NCBI RefSeq assembly: GCF_009720625.1
Contig: NZ_CP046266.1
Coordinates: 3,109,501-3,173,500 of the forward strand
DNA from: Metabacillus sediminilitoris
GTDB lineage: Bacteria; Bacillota; Bacilli; Bacillales; Bacillaceae
Direction of reading: 5' to 3'
DNA length: 64,000 bases
Shown here: positions 1-8,901 of the stretch, one piece after another
Position numbering within the stretch: position 1 is the stretch's first letter
Layout of the letters: each line of letters opens with the position of its first letter
The notes under the pieces: model-generated
Databases searched by the model: none
The model's input: only the letters and a program-made list of their open reading frames with translations
Told to the model about the DNA's origin: nothing
Program-made: the position numbers and the translations under genes

Positions 1-693
1 TATGAACTCGACCATCCAAACGAAAGTGATTAACTGTACCGCGTCCATTTTCACCTAATACTCCTGAGGCGTGTGCGTCATCGAGCATGACAAGTGCATT
101 ATATTTTTCCGCTAACTCAACAATCTTTGGCAATGTGCAATATTACCGTCCATTGAAAACACACCATCTGTCACGTTTAGTCGTATCCGATAATCACTTG
201 ATTCCCGTAGTGCTTTTTCCAAATCATTCATGTCAACATGGTTATATACCTTTCTTGCAGCCTTCGTTAAACGAATACCGTCAATAATTGATGCATGATT
301 TAATGCATCTGAAATGACAACATCTTCATTTGTTAAGATAGATGATAACCCCCCTTGATTTGTCGTAAAACCAGATTGAAATACGATTGCAGCTTCTGTA
401 TGCTTAAAACTTGCAAGCTTCTCTTCCAGATTTTGATGCATTGTAAACGTTCCAGCAATAGTGCGTACTGAACCAGTACCAGTACCGTATTTTTCTATCG
501 CATGTAGTGCCGCTTTTTTTAGACGAGGATGTGAGGTTAACCCTAAATAATTATTTGAAGAAAGCTGAATAACTTCCTTTCCATTAATAGTTACCTTTGC
601 ACCTTGCTGAGAATCTATCGGTGTTAGTGTTCGATATGTCCCAAGTTTTTTCATGGCATCAAGTTCACTTTGTAAATAGTCAAACCCCTTCAT
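1..693 (-). pseudogene. kbl: Glycine C-acetyltransferase (2-amino-3-ketobutyrate CoA ligase), partial, frameshifted
   Basis: PLP-dependent alpha-oxoamine synthase that cleaves 2-amino-3-ketobutyrate with CoA to glycine and acetyl-CoA, the second step of threonine breakdown. The start at 693 has a strong ribosome site (AAAGGAGGT) and the protein begins MKGFDYLQSEL. The family's SSNNYLGL and GTGSVRTIAGT segments are clear. Near 135-140 the frame breaks after [11 protein letters not shown]. One missing base would restore [25 protein letters not shown], which is the expected continuation and contains the [11 protein letters not shown]-site motif. The gene then runs off the left edge before the catalytic lysine. 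It sits 32 nt downstream of tdh, as in other Bacillaceae. The break may be a real mutation or a sequence error. Confidence 0.85.
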
Positions 694-725
694 TAGCGAT
701 ACCTCCTTTTAAACACTTTTCTTCT

Positions 726-1766
726 TTATGGGATTAAAATAACTTTTCCACAATTACCTTCTATCATCAGCTTGAATCCCTTTTCAAATTCTTCAAGGCT
801 AAATTGATGTGTGATCAGTTCTTTTACTTTCACATTTCCAGAATAAATCAGGGCAGATGTCTGATACCAAGTTTCATACATCTTTCTGCCAGTAATTCCT
901 TTTACCGTAATTCCTTTTAAGACAATATCATTTGCTACATCAATTTCAACAGGTAGATTTGGTAAACCCAATATGGATACAAGTCCTCCATTTTTCACCA
1001 TTTTAAAACCTTGTATAATGGCTGTTGAATGTCCAGACATCTCACATACAACATCTGCACCATTTCCATTACTTATTTGATGTACAACAAATAGTGGGTC
1101 GTTATTTTTTGAATGAACAATTTTTGTTGCACCCATTTTCTTAGCCAATTCAAGACGATATTCATGTATATCGAAGGCAATTACTTGAGCAGCCCCTGCA
1201 GCTTTAGCAATACCAACAGCCATCAAGCCAATCGGACCACATCCAATAATAGCGACGATTTTCCCAACTACATTACCAGTTAATACAGTGTGTACCGCAT
1301 TACCAAATGGTTCTTGTATAGAGGCAATATCATATGGCAATTCTTTAGGGTTTTTCCAAATATTCCTTGTTGGAAGTGCAATATATTCCGAAAAGCATCC
1401 TTGGGTATCAACACCGATTATTTTTGTATCTTGACATATATGTGAATGACCAGTAAGACACTGCGGACATCTCCCACATACTAGATGTGTTTCCGCAGAG
1501 ACAGAATCACCTATTTCTACATTACTCACTTTCTCGCCTTTTTCAACGACAATTCCTGAAAACTCATGTCCCAAAACATATGGTGGTTTCACTCTGCTTT
1601 GAGACCATTCATCCCACTTATAAATATGAACATCTGTACCACAAATAGATGTTGCCTTTATTTTAATTAATACTTCATCTTCTTTTATTTGCGGAATATC
1701 AACCGATTGTATTTCTGCACCAAAACCGCGGTGATGCTTCACGACTGCTTTCATTTTTCCACGCAT
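726..1766 (-). CDS. tdh: L-threonine 3-dehydrogenase
   Basis: Zinc-dependent medium-chain dehydrogenase that oxidises L-threonine to 2-amino-3-ketobutyrate with NAD+, feeding kbl just downstream. The protein has the catalytic zinc Cys in SICGTDVH, GHEFSG, the four-Cys structural zinc lobe (CGRCPQCLTGHSHIC) and a Rossmann GCGPIGLMA. Length of 346 residues matches the family (about 347). I chose ATG 1766 because GAGGTG lies 6 nt upstream; an in-frame GTG lies three codons earlier. It forms a two-gene operon with kbl. Confidence 0.93.
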   Translation of the reverse strand: MRGKMKAVVKHHRGFGAEIQSVDIPQIKEDEVLIKIKATSICGTDVHIYKWDEWSQSRVKPPYVLGHEFSGIVVEKGEKVSNVEIGDSVSAETHLVCGRCPQCLTGHSHICQDTKIIGVDTQGCFSEYIALPTRNIWKNPKELPYDIASIQEPFGNAVHTVLTGNVVGKIVAIIGCGPIGLMAVGIAKAAGAAQVIAFDIHEYRLELAKKMGATKIVHSKNNDPLFVVHQISNGNGADVVCEMSGHSTAIIQGFKMVKNGGLVSILGLPNLPVEIDVANDIVLKGITVKGITGRKMYETWYQTSALIYSGNVKVKELITHQFSLEEFEKGFKLMIEGNCGKVILIP

Positions 1767-1904
1767 GATGAACACCTCACTATTTAAAAAACCCTTACAG
1801 TACTATAGTTTATGAAAACACACGATGAAAACGAACCACACTGTACATTTGAAATGCACATATGTATGCATTCAAAATAATTTTTATTTTTGTTCACTTA
1901 TAAA

Positions 1905-2196
1905 AGAAGAATCGAGTGGGAGGGAGTGGCTAACCCCCGACCTCTCGATTCATACGGAGCTTATCGTTCAGCCATTAAGGAAACATTCCAAGAGCCCAGT
2001 GCGGAAACAATGTAGGCCTCTTTTCGCAGTTCTTTACGCCACTTTCCAGCACGTGCGCGATGACCTCTGAACCTCATGAATTTGTACATTGCCCATTTGA
2101 CTAATCTTCGATTTAAACATTCAATGGAGTATTTCACAGCTGAAGGATTTGGAGCTACTATTACTTCTTCCTTCAAAGGTTCAGGTCTTGCACCCT
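1905..2196 (-). pseudogene. Group II intron remnant: C-terminus of reverse transcriptase/maturase plus intron 3' end
   Basis: About 70 residues remain of the maturase X-domain end, including CLNRRLVKWAM, RFRGHRARAGKW and, after a one-base frameshift near 2015, RPTLFPHWALG, the usual C-terminal LFxHW signature of intron-encoded RTs. The strand continues into AGCTCCGTATGAATCGAGAGG and GGGGGTTAGCC...CTCCC, which resemble the intron's terminal RNA domains. The central part of domain V appears deleted. No RT palm domain or 5' intron end is present, so this is a dead fragment between tdh and the ATPase gene. Confidence 0.75.
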
Positions 2197-2221
2197 AAAG
2201 ATTGCACCCATGCTGGCACAC

Positions 2222-2256
2222 AAGAATAAAGGGACTGACTAAGTCAGTCCCTTTAT
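2222..2256 (-). terminator. Terminator of the P-type ATPase gene
   Basis: Perfect stem AATAAAGGGACTGACT/AGTCAGTCCCTTTATT. The stem begins inside the stop region of the ATPase gene. Confidence 0.8.
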
Positions 2257-4184
2257 TCTATACCTCTTAATAATCGCAAACCATTTAAAATGACAAGAAT
2301 TGTACTTCCCTCATGTCCAATAACACCTAATGGCAGATCTAATACTTGGAAAAAATTCGAACAAATAAGGAGCGCAATAACTGACATTGAAAAAATAATG
2401 TTTTGCTTCACAATTCGATTCATCTTTTTAGAGAGCTTTACAGCTTTGGTTAGCTTTGATAGTTCATTTTTCATTAAAATAATATCAGCTGTTTCTAGTG
2501 CCACATCTGTACCCTCACCCATCGCAATCCCTACATCTGATGTTGCAAGTGCTGGTGCATCATTAATTCCATCTCCGATCATTGTGACAGTTCCATATTT
2601 TTCTTTTAATCCTTTGATCTCATTTACCTTATCTTCCGGCAAACACTCACCAAGAAACAAATCGACCTGTAATTCTTTAGCGATCGCTTCTGCAGTTGAT
2701 TTACTGTCACCTGTAAGCATAACTGTTTTAATACCATTTTCCTTCAATGTTTTTATTGCTGCTTTTGCTTCTTTTCGCACGACATCTTTTAATGCTAAAA
2801 GACCGACAATCTGGTCTTCACGAACAACATACACAATCGTTTTTCCTTCACCAGCCAGCTTTTCACTTACCCCGTTTTCAAAGTTTAATGCTTCTTGACG
2901 CCCTACAAAGTCCGCCTTACCAATTTTCCATTCACAATGATCTAACATAGCACGAACACCAAATCCTGATTTTTCATCAACTGACGTCATATTTGCTAAT
3001 TTCTTTGGAAATTCTTCTTGTATTTTTGCCACAATTGCTTTTGCCAATGGGTGGTTTGATTGATTTTCAATTGATAAAACTGCTTCATAAAATGTTGCTG
3101 TATCAATTGAATTCGAAATGATGATATCTGTTACAGCTGGTTCGCCTCTCGTTAACGTTCCAGTTTTATCAAAAACAACGACATTTGTTTTACTTAATTG
3201 TTCTAAATGGATCCCGCCTTTAAATAAAAGGCCATTTCTTGCACCATTTGAAATGGCTGCTAATGTTGCTGGCATAATGGACGCTACTAGGGCACATGGT
3301 GAAGCGACTACCATTAAAACAAGTGCGCGATAAATTGTTTCATTCCAGCTCCAGCCAAGCATAAAATGCGGGAGAACCATCATAACAGCAACGAGGGCTA
3401 GTACAGCTTTTACATACGTGCCTTCAAACTTTTCGATGAACTGTTGTGACGGTGATTTTTCTGATTGTGCAGATTGAACAAGATCAAGTATTTTATGAAA
3501 CATTGTTTCAGTACTTTTTTTCGTCACTGATACAATAATTGATCCATTTCCGTTTACTGTTCCAGCAAATACTTCATCATTTTTTTCTCTTTCAACAGGC
3601 ATAGACTCGCCCGTAATTGCTGACTGATCGATATTCGTTTTTCCAGTTAAAATGATACCGTCTGTAGGAATACGTTCACCTGGTTTTACTAAGATCGTAT
3701 CACCGACAGTTAGGAATGTTACATGAACTCGTTTCTCGGTTCCATTTTTTATTAACAATGCCTCTTCAGGCTGCAGGCTCATTAATGCAGAAATTTCACG
3801 GTGACTTTTATTCATTGTATATGTCTCAAGAGCACCACTTAGAGCAAAAATGAAAATCAAGATTGCTCCTTCTGTCCAATAGCCAATAATCGCAGACCCA
3901 ACAGCAGCAAATATCATGAGCAACTCAACATTTAAGTTTTTTTCTGCTATTGTTTCTTCAATTCCTTCTTTTGCTTTGGCATATCCGCCAATCACGAAAG
4001 CTAAAAGAAATAATGGAATCGCAACAGACTCATTCCCCTTACTATCAAGTAACCAACCGAATCCAATAAGGATACCTGAAATAATTGCATTAATAAGTTC
4101 GATATGTTCCATCCATTTCATATAATATTTGTTTTTATCTGAATGAATAGGATTTGAAATTTGACCAACAGTATTTAGTTCCAT
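2253..4184 (-). CDS. zosA: Heavy-metal-type P1B ATPase, ZosA-like
   Basis: Metal-transporting P-type ATPase of the plasma membrane. Seen: the phosphorylation motif DKTGTLT, the TGES actuator loop, SNHPLAK (the P1B His-Pro motif), GDGINDAPALA, and about eight hydrophobic segments. The transmembrane metal motif is SPC (VVASPCAL), and there is no N-terminal metal-binding domain. Length (about 643) fits B. subtilis ZosA (637). The neighbour stoA and collinearity with ykvW-ykvV support zosA, which in B. subtilis is a PerR-controlled zinc importer. The start at 4184 follows AAAAGGAGTGG. Substrate and direction are inferred from synteny only; a CadA-like exporter is the alternative. Confidence 0.82.
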   Translation of the reverse strand: MELNTVGQISNPIHSDKNKYYMKWMEHIELINAIISGILIGFGWLLDSKGNESVAIPLFLLAFVIGGYAKAKEGIEETIAEKNLNVELLMIFAAVGSAIIGYWTEGAILIFIFALSGALETYTMNKSHREISALMSLQPEEALLIKNGTEKRVHVTFLTVGDTILVKPGERIPTDGIILTGKTNIDQSAITGESMPVEREKNDEVFAGTVNGNGSIIVSVTKKSTETMFHKILDLVQSAQSEKSPSQQFIEKFEGTYVKAVLALVAVMMVLPHFMLGWSWNETIYRALVLMVVASPCALVASIMPATLAAISNGARNGLLFKGGIHLEQLSKTNVVVFDKTGTLTRGEPAVTDIIISNSIDTATFYEAVLSIENQSNHPLAKAIVAKIQEEFPKKLANMTSVDEKSGFGVRAMLDHCEWKIGKADFVGRQEALNFENGVSEKLAGEGKTIVYVVREDQIVGLLALKDVVRKEAKAAIKTLKENGIKTVMLTGDSKSTAEAIAKELQVDLFLGECLPEDKVNEIKGLKEKYGTVTMIGDGINDAPALATSDVGIAMGEGTDVALETADIILMKNELSKLTKAVKLSKKMNRIVKQNIIFSMSVIALLICSNFFQVLDLPLGVIGHEGSTILVILNGLRLLRGIE

Positions 4185-4310
4185 TTCCCCCACTCCTTTT
4201 CTAATTGAGAATAATATTCATGATCATTGTTTTGATTTTTCATTAATAACCTCTTACATTTCCTAATATATAATACATTATAGCAAAATTAAGTATATTT
4301 TCAAGAAATA

Positions 4311-4345
4311 ATTATTATAATTATTAATTTAGAATTATTATCGAT
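4311..4345. promoter_or_regulatory. Possible Fur/PerR-family operator upstream of the ATPase gene
   Basis: TTATAATTATTAATT at 4315-4329 resembles a PerR box in its left half and centre. A nearby TATCGATAACGATAA also looks Fur-superfamily-like. The sequence is very AT-rich, so this is a weak call based on position and on zosA regulation in B. subtilis. Confidence 0.25.
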
Positions 4346-4500
4346 AACGATAACCCTTCTCATTTATATTCTCAATAACATGAAAAGAAGCTTATTATTT
4401 ATTACCCTATCGTATGAAAAATTAGCTTGGTAGGGATCAATTTTTTTCCATAATACGCTATCGCTATTTTTAATTCTTTATAAACGTTTTTAAATCAATA

Positions 4501-4534
4501 AAAAAACCCGAAGCAACTAATCATGCTTCGGATT
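4501..4534 (-). terminator. Terminator of stoA
   Basis: Stem CCGAAGC/GCTTCGG followed on the minus strand by seven T. The other 300 bases between the ATPase start and here hold only AT-rich promoter-like sequence. Confidence 0.75.
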
Positions 4535-4546
4535 AAATTTCTTTCT

Positions 4547-5062
4547 TTATTCTAATTTGGAGATCACATTTTTCAACATTTCTGAGGTAACTGGGCCTAA
4601 GATTTTTTTTCTCACGATCCCTTTCCCGTCAATGATATACGTTGTTGGAATCCCAAGAACTTGATATTGCTTGGAAACTTCGCCTTTTACATCAAGAGCA
4701 ATGTGAAATGGCAGATGAAGTCCCTTTACAAATTGACTGACAGCTTGAATATTATTTTCAGCTGATGTTACATTTACACCTAACAGCTCAACGTTAGCTG
4801 ATTTTGTTTCTCCTGAAAATTTTATTAATTCATCCATTTCTTCCTGACAATATGCACACCATGTCGTCCAAAAATTTATGACGACGACTTTCCCATTAAA
4901 ATCAGATAGCTTAATTACTTTTTCATCAACTGTTTTTAACGTAAAATCAGCAGCTTTTTCACCTTCTATCATATCTCCACTAGCCTCTGTCTGATTTATG
5001 CCGCTAAAAAAATAGACGCATATAAAACTTAACAACATAAGCATAAAATATCGTTTTTTCAT
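4547..5062 (-). CDS. stoA: Spore thiol-disulfide oxidoreductase StoA (ResA/TlpA family)
   Basis: Membrane-anchored extracytoplasmic thioredoxin-fold protein that reduces disulfides during spore cortex synthesis. It has an N-terminal signal anchor (residues 5-22), the active site WCAYC (Cys69, Cys72) and the cis-proline loop GIPTTYIID. Length of 171 fits StoA (165) and ResA. Location between ykvU and the zosA homologue matches B. subtilis ykvU-stoA-zosA, which favours StoA over ResA. Expression from a forespore sigma factor is expected from the family; I did not identify the promoter. Confidence 0.88.
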   Translation of the reverse strand: MKKRYFMLMLLSFICVYFFSGINQTEASGDMIEGEKAADFTLKTVDEKVIKLSDFNGKVVVINFWTTWCAYCQEEMDELIKFSGETKSANVELLGVNVTSAENNIQAVSQFVKGLHLPFHIALDVKGEVSKQYQVLGIPTTYIIDGKGIVRKKILGPVTSEMLKNVISKLE

Positions 5063-5178
5063 TTTCCATTCTCCTTTGGAACATTCTACGTTTTATTAGT
5101 TTTCTCCCCTTTATAAAAACCATACAATTAAAATAGACGGAAAGCATATCCTGCCCTCCGCCTCAATTTATGAAATCA

Positions 5179-6504
5179 TTAATAGGTAAACTTTTCTCTC
5201 ATAAAATACACACTAACTCCCAACTTTTTGCAAATTGTAACATAATGCATAAGCATCAAAAGGACAGCCCCCGTATTCATTCCTAAAATAACTCCTACCA
5301 TTTGAAGTGATTCCATTGACCCTAATATATACATCATCGCAAATGATATCACATGTGACCAAATGGTATGAAATAGAGCTTCCTTAACAAGCCCTAATCC
5401 AATCAAATATGCCTGCATCGGGATGATGAAAAAGTGAAAAAGAAAATAGGGCCACAGTAATTTTAAGTAGAAAGCTGCTGTTGATGAGTGGAAAAACAAA
5501 TGTGTCAGAGGATCAGCATAAATGTAAATAATGATAACCGCTATAGAACCGTATATTATGGTAATCAGCATTGACTGTTTGAGTAGACGTATTAACGCAT
5601 ATTGATCTCGATTCGCATAACCTTCAGATACATTTGGGATAAGCATTGTCATTAAGGAATGACCTATAAATGCAGGGAAAAATCCGATTGACATAGCAAC
5701 ACCTGCAAGCATTCCATAATGTTCATTTGCCATCATGCTCGAAAAACCAGCACTTATTAATGCACCTTTCACTAAAAAGGGCTGGATTGCATGTGTTAAT
5801 GAGTGAAATAGCCTTAACCCAGTAGTTGGAAGTGATACCGCAAATAATGCTTTTCTTACCTTTTTACCATTAATAAATTGCTTTGGTTCTTTTCGCAGCA
5901 TTTGATATTGAATAAAATAGGCTGCAACGAGATAGGTGCATACAAGAAGTTCACTTGCTATTAATGAGGCAATAGCAATTAATAAGGCCATTTGTAAATC
6001 AAATTGGAAGGTCTGATACACCCATAACAAGATAAAAAGTTGAACAACTTTTTTTAGAAAATTAGAAATAGCGATTTTGCCCATGTGTTGTACTCCCATA
6101 AAATATCCACGAGCAATCGATGAAAATGACACTACGGGAATAAGAAGGACAACTAACCACTTAACATACGGGTGATATCCGTTAAAAACAGGTATATAAG
6201 GTAATAGTATTGATGCGGCGGCTGCAAAAACAATTGTAAATAAAGCAGTTAAAATGATCGTACTTTTCAGCATATAATAATGTGTTTCGCGCTGTTTTTC
6301 AGCTATAAATTTTGAAATTGAAATTGGAAGCTCTAAACTGGCGATTATGACGACAAAAAAGATCATGGGAAGAATGGTCATATATAAGCCCATTCCTGCT
6401 TCACCAAGCTCCCTAGCCAAAATCATATTAACGAAAAATTCGAGACACTCCCCAAAAAATGCAGCAATTACAAGCAATAATGTTCCTTTTACAAAAGAAT
6501 TCAT
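5179..6504 (-). CDS. ykvU: YkvU, SpoVB-like polysaccharide/lipid flippase (MOP superfamily)
   Basis: Integral membrane protein with about 12-14 hydrophobic segments across 441 residues, of the SpoVB/MurJ/Wzx type. SpoVB-family features are visible at the N-terminus (the LARELGEAGMGLY region) and in the GYFMGVQ segment. Length is close to B. subtilis YkvU (445), a spore membrane protein of unknown substrate. It is co-oriented with stoA (117 nt gap). Lipid-linked glycan transport is a family inference. Confidence 0.85.
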   Translation of the reverse strand: MNSFVKGTLLLVIAAFFGECLEFFVNMILARELGEAGMGLYMTILPMIFFVVIIASLELPISISKFIAEKQRETHYYMLKSTIILTALFTIVFAAAASILLPYIPVFNGYHPYVKWLVVLLIPVVSFSSIARGYFMGVQHMGKIAISNFLKKVVQLFILLWVYQTFQFDLQMALLIAIASLIASELLVCTYLVAAYFIQYQMLRKEPKQFINGKKVRKALFAVSLPTTGLRLFHSLTHAIQPFLVKGALISAGFSSMMANEHYGMLAGVAMSIGFFPAFIGHSLMTMLIPNVSEGYANRDQYALIRLLKQSMLITIIYGSIAVIIIYIYADPLTHLFFHSSTAAFYLKLLWPYFLFHFFIIPMQAYLIGLGLVKEALFHTIWSHVISFAMMYILGSMESLQMVGVILGMNTGAVLLMLMHYVTICKKLGVSVYFMREKFTY

Positions 6505-6728
6505 GATGTCGTCCCCTCATCTTAAACTAGTCCTACATCAAACATATGAGACAAGACATCAAAATATTAACATTATGGGTACAGCGTTTTGGTCGGTTAA
6601 TAGAGGAAATCGAGCATAACTAAACTGTGTATTCAATTTCAACTTCACATTGACATAACATTTCCAGATAACTAGAAAGCAGTGACAGGAATAAAGTAAA
6701 TGAGCGTAGGTAAATCTTAAAAATCAAA

Positions 6729-7796
6729 TCAGTCAATAACCCCTGTCTCTGTAATGATCGCTTTCGATTTTATATCAATTTCTAAATCAGCTATCTTGTC
6801 TCTCCATTCATCGATTTTGAAATTGCGAGATCTGGACTCTATCTCATTTCCAATTCCTAGCGGGTCAATTTTGTGCTCTTTAAACTGCTCAAAAAGTGCC
6901 AGCGTCTCTTTATTAATCTCTTCTTCAAATGTCTTTTCAGCTTCATTAATGGTCTTTTGTGTTATTTTATTCCCAGTATATTCAGTAATAAAGCCTTCAA
7001 TCCTAATAGAAATTTCAATTTTACAAGGATTTGTTGAAATAAGTTTAAATTTTCTCGATGAAGATATACTTTTGATACCTGCTTGTTCTTTAGATTCTGG
7101 AAGGACTAATCGATGTGATCCATTCGTATACTGGTCTGATAATACTTTAAAGAAAAACAACTTTTCGTTTGGAATGTCATCGACAAACTTTTCATTATGA
7201 AAAAGTGCTAAACCATCAATTTTAATATTATTATCAGTTCGTTTTAAAATAGGTAAATAAGGATCCTGCCCTTTCGAATAATATTGGTGTAAAAATAAAT
7301 GTAAATTTGATCTTGGGACATCTAATTCAGTCTTATTATGTAAAATTAAATTTGTTAAAAATTCCGAAGCACCTAATGGTGAAAAGTCAGCTCCTAAAAT
7401 ATCTTTTGCCTCCCCTCTTGCTACAACAAGTAAAAGCCGTTCACTAATTGATGGTTCACGTTGCAGTGTGTCTACTTGTTCATTGATACCTGATTTCACT
7501 AAAGAATCACCAAATAAGACGATTTGCAGCTTTCCAAGAACAAGTGGGTGTGAAGACTGCTTTTGCATATCTTCGATAAGCTCTCTGCTAAGTTCAGATT
7601 GGTGAACCATTTGCTTATCCTCTACTGGTTGATCCTGTAAATACACATTATAATTAACTGTACCTAATATTTTATTATCATCAGCACTATCAAAAGCTAG
7701 AGCTGTTACAAGATTTATATCATCCAATACTTCCTTCTCTACACAACCAGTTAAGAGAAAGGGAATAAACAAAAAGACACATATTGTTTTCTTCAT
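6729..7796 (-). CDS. Spore germination receptor C subunit (GerAC family lipoprotein)
   Basis: Outer-face lipoprotein subunit of a GerA-type nutrient germinant receptor in the spore inner membrane. The signal peptide ends in a lipobox LLTGC with acylated Cys18. The rest (355 residues) matches the GerAC architecture, including the C-terminal DPLGIGNEIESR segment. Its start overlaps the end of the B-subunit gene by 4 nt, which supports translational coupling. It is last in the A-B-C operon. Ligand specificity cannot be read from sequence. Confidence 0.92.
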   Translation of the reverse strand: MKKTICVFLFIPFLLTGCVEKEVLDDINLVTALAFDSADDNKILGTVNYNVYLQDQPVEDKQMVHQSELSRELIEDMQKQSSHPLVLGKLQIVLFGDSLVKSGINEQVDTLQREPSISERLLLVVARGEAKDILGADFSPLGASEFLTNLILHNKTELDVPRSNLHLFLHQYYSKGQDPYLPILKRTDNNIKIDGLALFHNEKFVDDIPNEKLFFFKVLSDQYTNGSHRLVLPESKEQAGIKSISSSRKFKLISTNPCKIEISIRIEGFITEYTGNKITQKTINEAEKTFEEEINKETLALFEQFKEHKIDPLGIGNEIESRSRNFKIDEWRDKIADLEIDIKSKAIITETGVID

Positions 7797-8884
7797 ACTT
7801 TTCTCACCTTTATTTTTCTAATAACTAGGGTAATTAAGAAAAGAATCGGGATATAGACAAACATTAAATAAAAACCAACCTGTCCAGTTATGTCATTAAT
7901 TAAGCTTATCTGTTCCCGCGATTCAAGCATGTTAACGATAAAATAGATAACCACAAGCAGGAAGTAGAGCGAGTATTTCTGATTAAATCGAAATATATCT
8001 TTTAGGCATCTGCTTGCACACCATAAAGTTAAACAAATATTAGGCAATATAATAATGATCCAATTGGCAATTCCAATATATTCAAATCGTTCAACAAAGG
8101 GCAATTCGATAATTTTCCAAATCGTTAACGTCGCCCAAACAGTTCTTCCAAGCTGTTCTGCACTAAAATAAACAATTGTAATGATACTAATATATGTATA
8201 TACCAATGTTGTAAATGCAACAGCTATATGTGCCCACTTTTTTGATTTTTCAACATTTTTTATAAATGGATAATAGATAAGCAACGCTTCAAAGCCCAAG
8301 ATTGTAAGAGACATATCTTTTGATGATAAAACAATATCTTTTATCGAATGATCAAAAATAGGAAATAGATTTCTTATATTCGCAAATTGAAGTGGAAACA
8401 GAAAGGATAATAGTAAATAAATCGGCAGCACTACACCGAAAAAGCTAATACCTGTTACAATTCTAAAACCCCCGCTAACAATATAGAGGACTAATAAAAA
8501 AATAATAAAAGAAAATATCCATACATTAATATCTGGAAACATCCAAACTGCAACGATTTCTATAAATGATCGAACGACAGTTGTAGCTAAAAGACTAAAG
8601 TACAAAATCAATAATATGCTTAAGAACCCGCCAATCCATTTTCCGAAAATCTCTTTATGTACTGTAACAATATTACCTTTAGATCCTTCTAAAATCCGGT
8701 AAATCATCCATAATGAAATATGGACAAATATACCCGATATAATGACAGAAATCCAAAAATCATGTCCCGCTTTTTCTGCTACAATTCGTTGAAACCCTAA
8801 CACACCAATTCCAAATTGGAGTCCATGGATTAAATAAAAGACTAAAAAATGCGATACTTGAAACCTCTCCGCTATTTTGATCAT
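7793..8884 (-). CDS. Spore germination receptor B subunit (GerAB family, APC-type transporter)
   Basis: Ten-helix membrane protein of the spore germination (GerAB) family, the germinant-binding subunit. Hydrophobic segments are spread over all of its roughly 363 residues. I prefer ATG 8884, which follows GAGGTG by about 8 nt; an in-frame GTG lies at 8896. It lies between the A gene (18 nt) and the C gene (overlapping). Confidence 0.92.
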   Translation of the reverse strand: MIKIAERFQVSHFLVFYLIHGLQFGIGVLGFQRIVAEKAGHDFWISVIISGIFVHISLWMIYRILEGSKGNIVTVHKEIFGKWIGGFLSILLILYFSLLATTVVRSFIEIVAVWMFPDINVWIFSFIIFLLVLYIVSGGFRIVTGISFFGVVLPIYLLLSFLFPLQFANIRNLFPIFDHSIKDIVLSSKDMSLTILGFEALLIYYPFIKNVEKSKKWAHIAVAFTTLVYTYISIITIVYFSAEQLGRTVWATLTIWKIIELPFVERFEYIGIANWIIIILPNICLTLWCASRCLKDIFRFNQKYSLYFLLVVIYFIVNMLESREQISLINDITGQVGFYLMFVYIPILFLITLVIRKIKVRKV

Positions 8885-8901
8885 TATTCCATTCACCTCA
8901 C

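Noticed and set aside
1825..2070. Plus-strand ORF near the intron scar
   Set aside because: Antisense to the maturase remnant, with no domain.
2290..2898. Long plus-strand ORF opposite the metal ATPase gene
   Set aside because: Shadow of the well-supported minus-strand gene; no ribosome site and biased Ser/Phe/Ile composition typical of antisense frames.
4311..4345. Confident PerR box for zosA
   Set aside because: Only half of the 15-bp consensus matches in very AT-rich DNA; listed at low confidence instead.
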